Positions 21,142 through 29,323 of a stretch of DNA of 64,000 nucleotides are shown here, in pieces. The notes beneath the pieces are model-generated. The model did not search any database. It saw nothing but the letters and a program-made list of their open reading frames with translations, and was not told the DNA's origin. Each line of letters begins with the position of its first letter. Within the stretch, counting starts at the first letter, position 1. Source of the stretch: Stutzerimonas stutzeri (GTDB taxonomy: Bacteria > Pseudomonadota > Gammaproteobacteria > Pseudomonadales > Pseudomonadaceae); assembly GCF_015291885.1 (NCBI RefSeq), contig NZ_CP036186.1, positions 3,982,001-4,046,000 on the forward strand. Direction: 5' to 3'. The position numbers and the translations under genes are program-made.

Positions 21142-22932
21142 ATGCTTCCAGAATCGCTGCCGCTGTTGTTCGTCTGCGCCTTGCTGATCTGGGTGTTGGT
21201 GGCGTTCGTAAGGGAGAGCTGGAGCCCGGATATCGTCGTCGCGATCGCGGTGGCGGTGTTGCTGGCCACCCAGCTGCTGACGCCAGGCGAGGTGCTCGGC
21301 GTGCTGTCCAACTCGGCGCCGGTCACCATTGCCTGCATGTTCATCATCTCCGCAGCGCTGGAGCGCACCGGCTGTATCGATGCGCTGGGCAACTGGCTTG
21401 GCAATTTGGTGGGCACCAGCCCTACGCGGGTTCTGTTCGGCCTGACGATCACCGCGCTGGTGATTTCCGCCTGCCTCAACAACACACCGGTGGTAGCGAT
21501 CCTTACCCCTGTGGCGATTTCGCTGGCCAAGCGCGCCGGCACCACGCCTTCCAAGCTTTTGATTCCGCTGTCGTACGCGACCATTCTCGGTGGCACGCTG
21601 ACGATGATCGGCACCTCGACCAACATTCTCGTCGATGGCGTGGCGCGCAAGGCGGGGCTGGAGCCGTTCGGCATGTTCGAGATCACCGGGGCGGGCTTGA
21701 TCATGGCTGCCGCGGGCATGGTCTATCTGCTCACCATCGGTAAACACCTGCTGCCGGAGCGCGACACGCTGTCCAAGCTGCTCGGCCCGCGGCTGGATCG
21801 CAATTTCATGACCGAGCTGCGCGTGCCGTCGAACTCCCCGGTGATCGGCAAGACAATCGCCGAGGCCAACCTCAACGGCGGCAGCGGCCTGCAGGTATTG
21901 CAGGTGAATCGCGACACCCAGCTGTTCAGCCGCCCGGAGCATGACTTCACCCTGACCGCCGGCGATCTGTTGATGATCCATGGCCAGGTAAAGGATGTGG
22001 TGGAGCTACGCGAAAGCGGCCACCTGACCTTCAACCGGGGCGACGCCTTCGAGACCATCAGCAGTGAAGACGTGATCCTGGCCGAGGCCATCGTCGGCCG
22101 CGGGTCGCGCTACAGCCACCGCCCGATGCGCGATCTCGACCTTTCTGCGCGCTATGGCATCAGCGTGCTGGCGGTGCACCGCCAGGACGAGAACATTCAG
22201 GGCAACTTCGACGACTTCCAGCTGCAGTTCGGCGACGTGATGCTGGTCGAAGGCACGCCGGCGCAGATCAAGCGCTTCGCCGATAACGGTGAGCTGATCA
22301 GCCTCAATGCCGTGCAGGAGCGCGCCTTCCGCCGCGACAAGGCGCCAATTGCGATCATCGCCACGCTGGCGGTCATGGTATTGGCAGCCTTCGGCGTGAT
22401 GCCGATCGAAGGCCTGGCGATCATCGGTGCGGCGTCGGTACTGGCGACCCGCTGCCTGGATGTCGAGGATGCCTATAAAGCGGTGGACTGGAAGATCCTC
22501 AGCCTGATCTTCGGCATGCTGGCGATCAGCATAGCCATGGACAAGGTGGGCCTTGTGCAGCTGATCGTGCAGAACGTAACGACGCTGACGCCCTGGGCCG
22601 GACCGCTGTTCATGCTGTCTTTCATCTACCTGCTGACCTCGCTGCTCACCGAGATGCTGTCGAACAACGCAGTGGCCGTACTGATCACGCCGATCGCCAT
22701 CGGGCTGGCTCAGCATATGGGTGTCGATCCCCGGGCGTTCGTGGTCGCGGTAATGTTCGCCGCCAGCGCCAGCTTCGCCACGCCGATCGGTTACCAGACC
22801 AACACCTTCGTCTATAACGCCGGCGGTTATCGCTTCACCGACTTTCTCAAGATCGGCATTCCGCTGAACCTGCTGCTGTGGATGGTCGGCACGCTGGTGA
22901 TCCCGTTGTTCTGGCCGCTTACGCCGCTTTGA
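21142..22932 (+). CDS. SLC13 family permease with two TrkA-C (RCK_C) domains
   Basis: A 596-residue membrane protein with hydrophobic segments at both ends. The central soluble part (about residues 205-365) has two TrkA-C-like beta-rich repeats, seen as GGSGLQVLQVNRDTQ...DLLMIHGQ and LDLSARYGISVLAVHRQ...GDVMLVEGT. This architecture is that of divalent-anion/sodium symporters related to the sulfate transporters SLT and SAC1; the substrate cannot be read from sequence. The paired SNxxPV-type turns (CLNNTPVVA and LSNNAVAVLI) fit the SLC13/NhaD fold. ATG 21142 has AAGGA upstream. The next gene makes homocysteine from sulfide, so sulfate is a reasonable guess. Confidence 0.8.
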   Translation: MLPESLPLLFVCALLIWVLVAFVRESWSPDIVVAIAVAVLLATQLLTPGEVLGVLSNSAPVTIACMFIISAALERTGCIDALGNWLGNLVGTSPTRVLFGLTITALVISACLNNTPVVAILTPVAISLAKRAGTTPSKLLIPLSYATILGGTLTMIGTSTNILVDGVARKAGLEPFGMFEITGAGLIMAAAGMVYLLTIGKHLLPERDTLSKLLGPRLDRNFMTELRVPSNSPVIGKTIAEANLNGGSGLQVLQVNRDTQLFSRPEHDFTLTAGDLLMIHGQVKDVVELRESGHLTFNRGDAFETISSEDVILAEAIVGRGSRYSHRPMRDLDLSARYGISVLAVHRQDENIQGNFDDFQLQFGDVMLVEGTPAQIKRFADNGELISLNAVQERAFRRDKAPIAIIATLAVMVLAAFGVMPIEGLAIIGAASVLATRCLDVEDAYKAVDWKILSLIFGMLAISIAMDKVGLVQLIVQNVTTLTPWAGPLFMLSFIYLLTSLLTEMLSNNAVAVLITPIAIGLAQHMGVDPRAFVVAVMFAASASFATPIGYQTNTFVYNAGGYRFTDFLKIGIPLNLLLWMVGTLVIPLFWPLTPL

Positions 22933-23023
22933 CGGCATGGCTTGCCCTGGATCATTGACCGAGTAGGCGTTGGGTTTCATGCTCTCGGCCTTTGCCCCGA
23001 CCAACAAGAAGAAAGGAGCGCGC

Positions 23024-24301
23024 ATGAAACTGGAAACCCTCGCCATCCACGCTGGCTACAGCCCTGATCCCACCACCCGAGCGGTGGCGGTGCCGATCTA
23101 CCAGACCACCTCCTATGCCTTCGACGACACCCAGCACGGTGCGGACCTGTTCGATCTGAAGGCACCGGGCAACATCTATACGCGCATCATGAACCCCACC
23201 ACCGACGTGCTCGAGCAGCGTGTCGCAGCGCTGGAAGGCGGTGTGGCGGCACTGGCCGTTGCCTCGGGAATGGCAGCGATCACCTACGCCATCCAGACCA
23301 TCGCCGAAGTGGGCGACAACATCGTCTCGGTGGCCAAGCTATACGGCGGCACTTACAACCTGTTCGCCCATACCCTGCCGCGCCAGGGCATCGAAGTGCG
23401 CTTCGCCGCCCATGACGATATTGCCGCGCTGGAGGCGCTGATCGACAAGCGCACCAAGGCGGTGTTCTGCGAATCGATCGGCAACCCTGCCGGCAACATC
23501 ATCGATCTCGCCGCGCTGGCCGAAGCCGCGCACCGCCATGGCGTGCCGCTGATCGTCGACAACACCGTTGCCACACCGATGCTCTGCCGGCCGTTCGAGC
23601 ATGGCGCGGACATCGTCGTGCATTCGTTGACCAAGTACATGGGCGGTCACGGCACCAGCATCGGCGGCATCGTGGTCGACTCGGGCAAGTTTCCCTGGGC
23701 ACAGCACAAGGAGCGCTTCGCCCTGCTGAACACGCCGGATGTGTCCTACCACGGCGTCACCTATACCGAGGCCTTCGGCCCGGCCGCCTTCATCGGTCGC
23801 TGCCGCGTGGTGCCGCTGCGCAACATGGGCGCGGCGATCTCGCCGTTCAATTCATTTCTGATCCTGCAGGGGCTGGAAACCCTGGCGCTGCGCATGGAGC
23901 GCCATTGCGAGAATGCACTGAAGGTCGCCGAGTACCTGCAGGCTCATCCGCAAGTGGCCTGGGTGAAATTCGCCGGTCTGCCGGATCATCCCGAGCACGA
24001 GCTGGCGCGTCGCTACATGGGCGGCACGCCGGCATCGATACTCTGCTTCGGCATCGAAGGTGGCATGGAGGCCGGTGCGCGCTTTATCGATGCGCTCAAG
24101 CTGGTGGTGCGCCTGGTCAACATCGGCGACGCCAAGTCCCTGGCCTGCCATCCGGCGAGCACCACGCACCGCCAGCTGAATGCCGAGGAGCTTGCCCGAG
24201 CCGGTGTTTCCCAGGATCTGATCCGGCTATCCATTGGCATTGAGCACATCGACGACATCCTCGCCGATCTGGCCCAGGCGCTTAGCGCCTCGAAGGGCTA
24301 A
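23024..24301 (+). CDS. O-acetylhomoserine sulfhydrylase (MetY-type)
   Basis: This PLP enzyme of the Cys/Met metabolism family has 425 residues, the length of O-acetylhomoserine aminocarboxypropyltransferases rather than MetB or MetZ (about 390-400). The PLP lysine is K204 in HSLTKYMGGHGTS; SRIMNP-type substrate binding appears as YTRIMNPTTDVLE. It should condense O-acetylhomoserine with sulfide to homocysteine. Start at 23024: AAAGGAG lies 6 bases upstream; the frame is open to 22970, but that part is unlike the family. It is 91 bases after the permease. Substrate preference (acetyl or succinyl) is inferred from length. Confidence 0.88.
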   Translation: MKLETLAIHAGYSPDPTTRAVAVPIYQTTSYAFDDTQHGADLFDLKAPGNIYTRIMNPTTDVLEQRVAALEGGVAALAVASGMAAITYAIQTIAEVGDNIVSVAKLYGGTYNLFAHTLPRQGIEVRFAAHDDIAALEALIDKRTKAVFCESIGNPAGNIIDLAALAEAAHRHGVPLIVDNTVATPMLCRPFEHGADIVVHSLTKYMGGHGTSIGGIVVDSGKFPWAQHKERFALLNTPDVSYHGVTYTEAFGPAAFIGRCRVVPLRNMGAAISPFNSFLILQGLETLALRMERHCENALKVAEYLQAHPQVAWVKFAGLPDHPEHELARRYMGGTPASILCFGIEGGMEAGARFIDALKLVVRLVNIGDAKSLACHPASTTHRQLNAEELARAGVSQDLIRLSIGIEHIDDILADLAQALSASKG

Positions 24302-24317
24302 GACCGCACAACGGCAC

Positions 24318-24340
24318 GCTGCGGCTTGATATCCCGCAGC
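24318..24340 (+). promoter_or_regulatory. Hairpin 1 in the metY-trxC spacer
   Basis: GCTGCGG (24318-24324) pairs with CCGCAGC (24334-24340). The last two bases of its right arm are also the first two of hairpin 2, so the two helices stack or compete at the junction. There is no T run, so it is not a standard terminator. Confidence 0.6.
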
Positions 24341-24379
24341 GAGGCTCCACATTAACGGCATACCGCTGTGGAGCCTCGC
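24339..24379 (+). promoter_or_regulatory. Hairpin 2 that buries the trxC ribosome-binding site
   Basis: GCGAGGCTCCACA (24339-24351) pairs perfectly over 13 bases with TGTGGAGCCTCGC (24367-24379), with a small CGG/CCG helix inside the loop. The right arm contains GGAG (24370-24373), the only good Shine-Dalgarno for the trxC ATG at 24381. As folded, it would block ribosome entry. It could be a thermometer, a switch or a protein-binding site. Confidence 0.7.
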
Positions 24380-24380
24380 C

Positions 24381-24818
24381 ATGACCGAATCACTGATCGT
24401 CCCCTGCGCGCACTGCGCTAGCCTCAACCGCATTCCTGCCGACCGGCTACAGGACGCGCCGCGCTGCGGTCGCTGCAAGGCCGAGGCACTGCCGAACGCG
24501 CCGTTCGACCTGCAACAGAGCCAGTTCGCCAACCAGATCAAGGGCGACCTGCCGCTGCTGGTGGATGTCTGGGCCAGCTGGTGCGGCCCCTGCCGCAGTT
24601 TCGCTCCGACCTTCGCACAGGCGGCCAGTCAGCTTCAGGGCCGCTGCCGTCTGGCCAAGCTCGACAGCGAGGCCAATGCGCAGCTGTCGACGCAACTCGG
24701 CATCCGCTCCATCCCCAGCCTGATTCTCTTTCGTGATGGCCGCGAGATCGCTCGGCAGAGCGGCGCAATGCCGTTGCCACAGCTGATGGCGTGGCTAGCG
24801 CAGCAGGGCGTGCGGTAG
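24381..24818 (+). CDS. trxC: Thioredoxin 2 (zinc-containing)
   Basis: TrxC is a 145-residue disulfide reductase. The N-terminal zinc-binding module has C9, C12, C29 and C32 (PCAHC and CGRC); the thioredoxin fold follows, with active site WCGPC (CGPC at 68-71) and the cis-proline context RSIPSL. In E. coli trxC is induced by OxyR; I see no clear OxyR site here. Instead the spacer is taken up by two hairpins, one of which masks the ribosome-binding site. It is 79 bases after the sulfhydrylase and may share its transcript. Confidence 0.94.
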   Translation: MTESLIVPCAHCASLNRIPADRLQDAPRCGRCKAEALPNAPFDLQQSQFANQIKGDLPLLVDVWASWCGPCRSFAPTFAQAASQLQGRCRLAKLDSEANAQLSTQLGIRSIPSLILFRDGREIARQSGAMPLPQLMAWLAQQGVR

Positions 24819-24926
24819 GCCACCGAAGGAAGGAGGCTGTTTGAAGTGGGCTCCGACGCGTGTACCGGAACGATTGGCGACGCCGTCGAGTCCACTGAAC
24901 ATCAGTGACCTCCACAGGAGCCCCTC

Positions 24927-25217
24927 ATGTTCGGCAAGTCTTCGCATACCTTCGAAATCAACTACATCTACCAGAACGACCCGCGCGCCGAGACATACGA
25001 CGCGGATGTCGACACCCTGTCCCAAGGGGAGGCCGCGCGCCATCTCATCCAGTTGCACAATGGCGACGCCGAGAACAGCCTGGTAATGCCCAAGGCCGGT
25101 GCCGAGGAAGGCCAATTGCTTGAGCAAGCCGAAGTCATGGGCATCACCGACATCCGCGTTACCCGTGTGCCCAAGCAGGAGAAAGGCGAAACCCCTGCCC
25201 ATTACAAACAGCCCTGA
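24927..25217 (+). CDS. Conserved small protein of unknown function
   Basis: This 96-residue soluble, acidic protein starts MFGKSSHTFEINYIYQNDPRAE and has no signal peptide or membrane segment. AGGAG lies seven bases before the ATG, and codon use (GC-rich third positions) matches real genes. I do not recognise a domain. It is preceded by a 108-base spacer after trxC and is followed by a hairpin shared with the convergent DUF4105 gene. No function is assigned. Confidence 0.65.
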   Translation: MFGKSSHTFEINYIYQNDPRAETYDADVDTLSQGEAARHLIQLHNGDAENSLVMPKAGAEEGQLLEQAEVMGITDIRVTRVPKQEKGETPAHYKQP

Positions 25218-25228
25218 CCTGATAGCTC

Positions 25229-25248
25229 GCCCTGCAAGCAGGCAGGGC
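25229..25248. terminator. Hairpin between convergent genes
   Basis: GCCCTGC (25229-25235) pairs with GCAGGGC (25242-25248). It lies between the stops of the 96-residue gene and the DUF4105 gene. There is no clear T run on either side, so termination is inferred from position. Confidence 0.45.
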
Positions 25249-25251
25249 CCC

Positions 25252-27102
25252 TCAGTAGTAGTACCAGCGCAGTTGTAACTGGACTTCGGTTTCGGCCTCG
25301 GCGCGATGGCTGAAGCTACGCTCCAGCCCCAGACGCAGGCCGATATCGTCATGCAGTTCGAACTGCTGAGCGAAGCTGATGCGTCGGCGCACTTCGCCGT
25401 TGTGGAAATAGTCGCCGCGCGCTTCAAGGAGCAGATTTCCCGCTCTATTCCGCCAGAGCAGTCCGCTATCGAAACCCGCGGCCGGACTGATGGCCGCGCC
25501 GAAATCGGGGTTGTGCTCAAGCCGGGCCGTAGCCAAAGCAAAGCCGAGCAGACCGTCTCTAAGCTGCCACGTGAAGCCACCGCCGCCGTTTAGATGCCCC
25601 ACCAGTCGATCCTGATCGCCCTCCGGCACGCGTTCCAACCCCGCGGCGACCTGCCAGGACCAGGGTTTCAGCAGCGGCGTAACAGGCGTCAATGAACGAA
25701 TTCCGGCCAAGTCCAGCCGTTGCAGCGTCCAGCGGTTACCTTCGTACTGACGCATCCGCAGCTGGGCGATTTCAATCTGCGCGCCCATCGGAAAGCCTTC
25801 GAGATTGTCGAGCAGGTCGTGATAGGCCATGCGCAGCCCGTACTCGGCGAAGGCTCGATCACCCCGGCTGCCGAGGCCGAACTGCAGCGTGCGTGACTCA
25901 TGGCCATATTCAGGCAGAACCGGCCGGTCGACCTCCAGGCGAGGCGGCGGATTACGATTGATTGCCTGCAGCAGACGGTAGCTTTGAGCGGCATTGGCCG
26001 CATCGCGCTCCTCTCCACTGACGCGATAGCGAACCAGGCGGTAAGCGCCATCCTGAATCAAGGCGCGGCGTTCTGCCGGCAGTTCGAGATAGTCGCCCTG
26101 CTCAAGCAGCTGTGGGTCGTCAGCCAGCTGGCGAACCCAGTTCAATTCCTCGGTTTCCAGTGGCTCGGTGCGAACCAGCAGTTCTCGCTCGCGCGAAGGG
26201 CGGTAATCGATACCCTCGACAAGCCCTGCATTGATCACGGCGCGTACGGTGTCGGCCGGTATTGCAGTCAACGGAAACTGCGCAGTCAGCCTAAGCCCGG
26301 GTCGAGCGATTTCCAGCAATTCAAGGAGGCGGTACGAGCAATTCTCGTCAAAGAAGAAGTAATCGAAGCGTATCTGCTTGAGCTCCCAGACATGCTCAAG
26401 CATCCGCCCCGTCTCATCCGGCGTCAGATTCAGCCGGTATTCCCACAGATCACGATTCTCCAGGCGGCTGTACTCGCCGATCTTCTCGCGATACGGCAGC
26501 AGCGAAAACAATCCGGGATAGCCTCCCATCAGGCCCTTCCAGGCATAGAGGATGCTGTTATCCAACCCTTCGATGAAGGCCCCGAAATTGAGCGCGGAAC
26601 TCAGCAGCGGGCTGCCCTGTGTATCGATGTTGGCCTGATCGATGCGCAGCAGCGTATGACCGAACATCGATGATGGGCTATTGAGATAGGCCGCCGGGAA
26701 GACCAGCACGGCGCTGTGCGGCGCGACTTCGGCGTACCAGGTTGTGAATTCGGAGCACTCGACCGCTGGCAGATCGGTCAGGTTCAACTGCTCGCGCAAC
26801 CAACGGCTGCGCGCGGGATAAACGCATTGAGCATGCCGGTCACCCTGAGTCGCGGGAGCATAAAGGGCGGTCAGCGTTGCCGCGAGCTCAGCAGCCGGAT
26901 CTCGCTCGCCGCCCTCCGCCAGGAAGAAGTCGTCATCATCGACATAGCTTCGCCAGCCACCAAGCTTGCCGCGCTCGTAATGACCAAGCGAATGCCAGTA
27001 GGTCTCGTCGGCAAGCCGATGCAACGCAGAAACAGGGGGTGGAGAAGCCAGCACGACGGCGCTTAGGCTACACAGCGCCAGCAATAGCAGGGGTCGAAGC
27101 AT
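25252..27102 (-). CDS. DUF4105 / Lnb-like N-acyltransferase domain protein
   Basis: This 616-residue protein has a cleavable signal peptide (MLRPLLLLALCSLSAVVLA). It contains the DUF4105 block with the key contexts SSMFGHTLLRI (His) and FFDENCSYRLLELLE (Cys), as in Lnb, the lipoprotein intramolecular transacylase described in Enterococcus. The C-terminal third has alternating aromatic and polar strands ending in LQLRWYYY with a terminal tyrosine, typical of outer-membrane beta-barrels. I infer a periplasmic cysteine-enzyme domain tethered to a small barrel. The frame is open to 27234, but the signal peptide fixes the start at 27102. The substrate is unknown. Confidence 0.8.
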   Translation of the reverse strand: MLRPLLLLALCSLSAVVLASPPPVSALHRLADETYWHSLGHYERGKLGGWRSYVDDDDFFLAEGGERDPAAELAATLTALYAPATQGDRHAQCVYPARSRWLREQLNLTDLPAVECSEFTTWYAEVAPHSAVLVFPAAYLNSPSSMFGHTLLRIDQANIDTQGSPLLSSALNFGAFIEGLDNSILYAWKGLMGGYPGLFSLLPYREKIGEYSRLENRDLWEYRLNLTPDETGRMLEHVWELKQIRFDYFFFDENCSYRLLELLEIARPGLRLTAQFPLTAIPADTVRAVINAGLVEGIDYRPSRERELLVRTEPLETEELNWVRQLADDPQLLEQGDYLELPAERRALIQDGAYRLVRYRVSGEERDAANAAQSYRLLQAINRNPPPRLEVDRPVLPEYGHESRTLQFGLGSRGDRAFAEYGLRMAYHDLLDNLEGFPMGAQIEIAQLRMRQYEGNRWTLQRLDLAGIRSLTPVTPLLKPWSWQVAAGLERVPEGDQDRLVGHLNGGGGFTWQLRDGLLGFALATARLEHNPDFGAAISPAAGFDSGLLWRNRAGNLLLEARGDYFHNGEVRRRISFAQQFELHDDIGLRLGLERSFSHRAEAETEVQLQLRWYYY

Positions 27103-27130
27103 ATTCGGCCAATGGCAAGCGGATATGAAA

Positions 27131-27150
27131 GTGCCCGCCGGAGCGGGCAC
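27131..27150 (-). terminator. Hairpin after the DUF3015 gene
   Basis: GTGCCCGC (27131-27138) and GCGGGCAC (27143-27150) form a perfect 8-bp stem with a 4-base loop. On the minus strand it follows the DUF3015 stop and is trailed by TTTCAT. It may attenuate transcription into the DUF4105 gene. Confidence 0.6.
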
Positions 27151-27169
27151 GATGGTAGACGCGTGAAAC

Positions 27170-27658
27170 TCAGGCCTGCTCGACGTACTGAGCCAGACGA
27201 GTATCCGCTTTGAGCACCGCCAGGGTAGCAGCATGGACCTGCTCGGCGGTCACATCGGCGGAGCTGAAGATTTCGTCGAAGTGCGCCTGGGTGACGCTGG
27301 CGAAATGTGCGCGATCCTCAGGCTTGATGCCCAGCACTACTGCATAGGTGGTCAGCGCCTCGCCTTCGCCCATCGCCATGTCTTCGGACAGCTCGGTCAT
27401 GATGCTGCCAAGCACCAGCATCGGTTTGCCGTTGTACTGCAACGCCCCATCAGTGGAGCAACCATTGGTACCGGAGGTCATGCCGAAGGTGGCATTACCG
27501 GATGTCCCGTTGGTGATCGAAGCCACTAGGTGCGACGGCAGACCGCGCTGACCTTCGAACAGCATGTTGCCCCAGCCGCAACCCGGCCCACCCGGAGCGG
27601 TGGCGAAGGCACTGGCGGAAGCGGTAAGGAGCAGGGACGCTAGCAGAATCCGTTTCAT
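27170..27658 (-). CDS. DUF3015 family exported protein
   Basis: This 162-residue protein has a signal peptide (MKRILLASLLLTASASAFA) and the family-typical start of the mature part, GPGCGWGNMLFEGQRG, then SGTNGCS. Two cysteines, C27 and C61 by my count, could form a disulfide. DUF3015 proteins are common in Pseudomonas and Vibrio; the function is unknown. It lies upstream of and co-directional with the DUF4105 gene, 67 bases apart with a hairpin between, so co-expression is possible. The upstream spacer contains a direct repeat. Confidence 0.88.
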   Translation of the reverse strand: MKRILLASLLLTASASAFATAPGGPGCGWGNMLFEGQRGLPSHLVASITNGTSGNATFGMTSGTNGCSTDGALQYNGKPMLVLGSIMTELSEDMAMGEGEALTTYAVVLGIKPEDRAHFASVTQAHFDEIFSSADVTAEQVHAATLAVLKADTRLAQYVEQA

Positions 27659-27730
27659 GATCGTTCTCTTTAATGGATAACCGGCGCCCTCGCCGGCTGC
27701 GCTGTAGCTTTGGCAGGGCAGTGGACAGTG

Positions 27731-27772
27731 TCAAGCTAAAAACGCCCGCACCGCTGAACAGTTCAAGCTAAA
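27731..27772. repeat. Direct repeat TCAAGCTAAA x2, possible operator
   Basis: TCAAGCTAAA occurs at 27731-27740 and again at 27763-27772. The 32-base period is close to three helical turns. It sits in the 277-base divergent spacer (27659-27935) between the DUF3015 gene and the lipoprotein gene. Nothing else is clear in that spacer. Confidence 0.45.
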
Positions 27773-27935
27773 GCCGCCGAGTACCTTTCCGCCTACCACA
27801 TAGCCATACAGCCCCAGCCAAATACCAACGCGTCAGCATTAGGCGTGCAGCGACATGTCATATCGCCATCTTTCATGATAGTTTCCGCGACCGCGCGTCA
27901 AGGAGCGCGCATGTCCGCAATTACAAGGAGCTGTC

Positions 27936-28361
27936 GTGAAACTAACCCCTGTCATTCTCGCCGGTGCGATTCTCGCATCTACCGGCTGCGCGAGCGGCCT
28001 GAATTCATATCAGAAATCCGAACTTCGCCACTATGAAGCCGCCGGGCTGGCGGTCGAAGAGAAAAGCCCCGCCCTCGGGACGGCACTCGGCCTGCTACCC
28101 GGCGGTGGCTCGTTCTACGGTCGGGAGTACGGTTTCGGCTTGGTCAACTTGCTGTTCTGGCCCCTGTCCATCCTGTGGGACCCGGTAAGCGGGCACAGCG
28201 CAGCGGAAACGATCAACTATCACGCGACCAAGCAGCACGTCAGCAAGCTGGAAAACAGCGAGATGGACGCGCTGGAAGATCAATTGGCGCAGAACCAGAT
28301 CGATCTGACCCACTACACCCTTCAAAAGCGCAAGATCGAAGCAAAGTACGACTTCAACTGA
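27936..28361 (+). CDS. Small lipoprotein of unknown function
   Basis: This 141-residue protein starts at GTG with AAGGAG five bases upstream. The N-terminus MKLTPVILAGAILASTGC is a lipoprotein signal with the acylated cysteine at C18; Ala at +2 predicts outer-membrane sorting. The middle has a glycine-rich hydrophobic stretch (LGLLPGGGSFYGREYGFGLVNLLFWPLSI), which may associate with membrane, and the C-terminal 45 residues are charged and probably helical (ENSEMDALEDQLAQNQ). I do not recognise a named family. It is divergent from the DUF3015 gene. Confidence 0.82.
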   Translation: MKLTPVILAGAILASTGCASGLNSYQKSELRHYEAAGLAVEEKSPALGTALGLLPGGGSFYGREYGFGLVNLLFWPLSILWDPVSGHSAAETINYHATKQHVSKLENSEMDALEDQLAQNQIDLTHYTLQKRKIEAKYDFN

Positions 28362-28423
28362 TCGCGCGGCCAGCAACGGCCAAGGCCCGCAACCGGTTTC
28401 GCGCGAGCCGCTTGAGGGGTGTT

Positions 28424-29323
28424 TCAACTGCCCGAAAGCGCCTCACGCGTTACCAGATCCATGAAAGCCTGCGCCAGGGGCGACTGCTCCTGGCGGCGCT
28501 TGACCAGCCACACGGCCGTGGTGGCGTCCTTGTCCAGCAGCGTACGGAACCTTACGCCATCGATGCGTATACGCCGAAAGGATGCCGGCAGCACCGAAAC
28601 GCCCAGCCCTGCAGCAACCAACCCGATGATGGTCAGCGCCTCGTTTGCCTCCTGCGCAATCCGCGGACTGAACCCGGCCTGACGTGCCAGGTTGAGCAGC
28701 TGGTCGTAGAGCCCGGTACCGTAACTGCGGGGAAAGAACACGAAAGGTTCCTCGGCCAGTTCCGCCAGCGCCAGACCCTCCTCCCCCGCCTCGGCAAGCG
28801 GATGCCCGGCATGCATCAACGCCACCAGCGGCTCGCTGAACAGTTCCACCGTCTGCAGGCCAGGCGGCAAGGCGAAGGGACGAATCATGCCGACCTGCAG
28901 CGTCTCGTCCTGCACCGCGTCGATCACCTGTTTGCTGGTCATTTCCTGCAGTGCAAGGTGCACCGCCGGAAATGCTTGGCGAAAAGCCAGGATCGCCCGC
29001 GGCAGAATCGAGGTGAACGGCGCTGATGACGTGAAGCCGACCTGCAACTCGCCGATCTCACCCTGCTCGGCACGCCGCACCACATCTACCGACTTGTCCA
29101 CCTGAGCCAGGGTGCGCCGTGTCTCGTCGAGAAATAGTCGCCCGGCATCGGTCAGCGACACCCGACGGTTGGTCCGATCGAACAAGCGCACGCCCAGCTC
29201 CTGCTCCAGTGCCTGGATCTGCTGACTAAGCGGCGGCTGCGAGATGCGCAGCAGCTCGGCGGCACGTCCAAAGTGCAACTCCTCGGCTACCGCGACGAAA
29301 TAGCGTAGATGTCGCAGCTCCAT
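28424..29323 (-). CDS. LysR family transcriptional regulator
   Basis: This 299-residue LysR protein has an N-terminal winged helix-turn-helix (FGRAAELLRISQPPLSQQIQALEQELG, about residues 18-44) and a C-terminal inducer-binding domain. The DNA-binding helix is very like that of BenM/CatR and YnfL-type regulators. It is transcribed away from the MFS gene, with a 163-base AT-rich spacer between, as in the E. coli ynfL-ynfM pair, so it probably controls that transporter. The inducer is not known. Confidence 0.93.
   Translation of the reverse strand: MELRHLRYFVAVAEELHFGRAAELLRISQPPLSQQIQALEQELGVRLFDRTNRRVSLTDAGRLFLDETRRTLAQVDKSVDVVRRAEQGEIGELQVGFTSSAPFTSILPRAILAFRQAFPAVHLALQEMTSKQVIDAVQDETLQVGMIRPFALPPGLQTVELFSEPLVALMHAGHPLAEAGEEGLALAELAEEPFVFFPRSYGTGLYDQLLNLARQAGFSPRIAQEANEALTIIGLVAAGLGVSVLPASFRRIRIDGVRFRTLLDKDATTAVWLVKRRQEQSPLAQAFMDLVTREALSGS

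Noticed and set aside
22006..23046. Minus-strand open frame of 346 codons across the SLC13 permease and the metY start
   Set aside because: It overlaps two well-supported genes and reads as Asp/Gln/Arg-rich noise without motifs.
27731..27785. Flagellar sigma (FliA) promoter suggested by TCAAG
   Set aside because: No GCCGATA-like -10 follows at the right distance for either copy, so the repeat is reported only as a possible operator.
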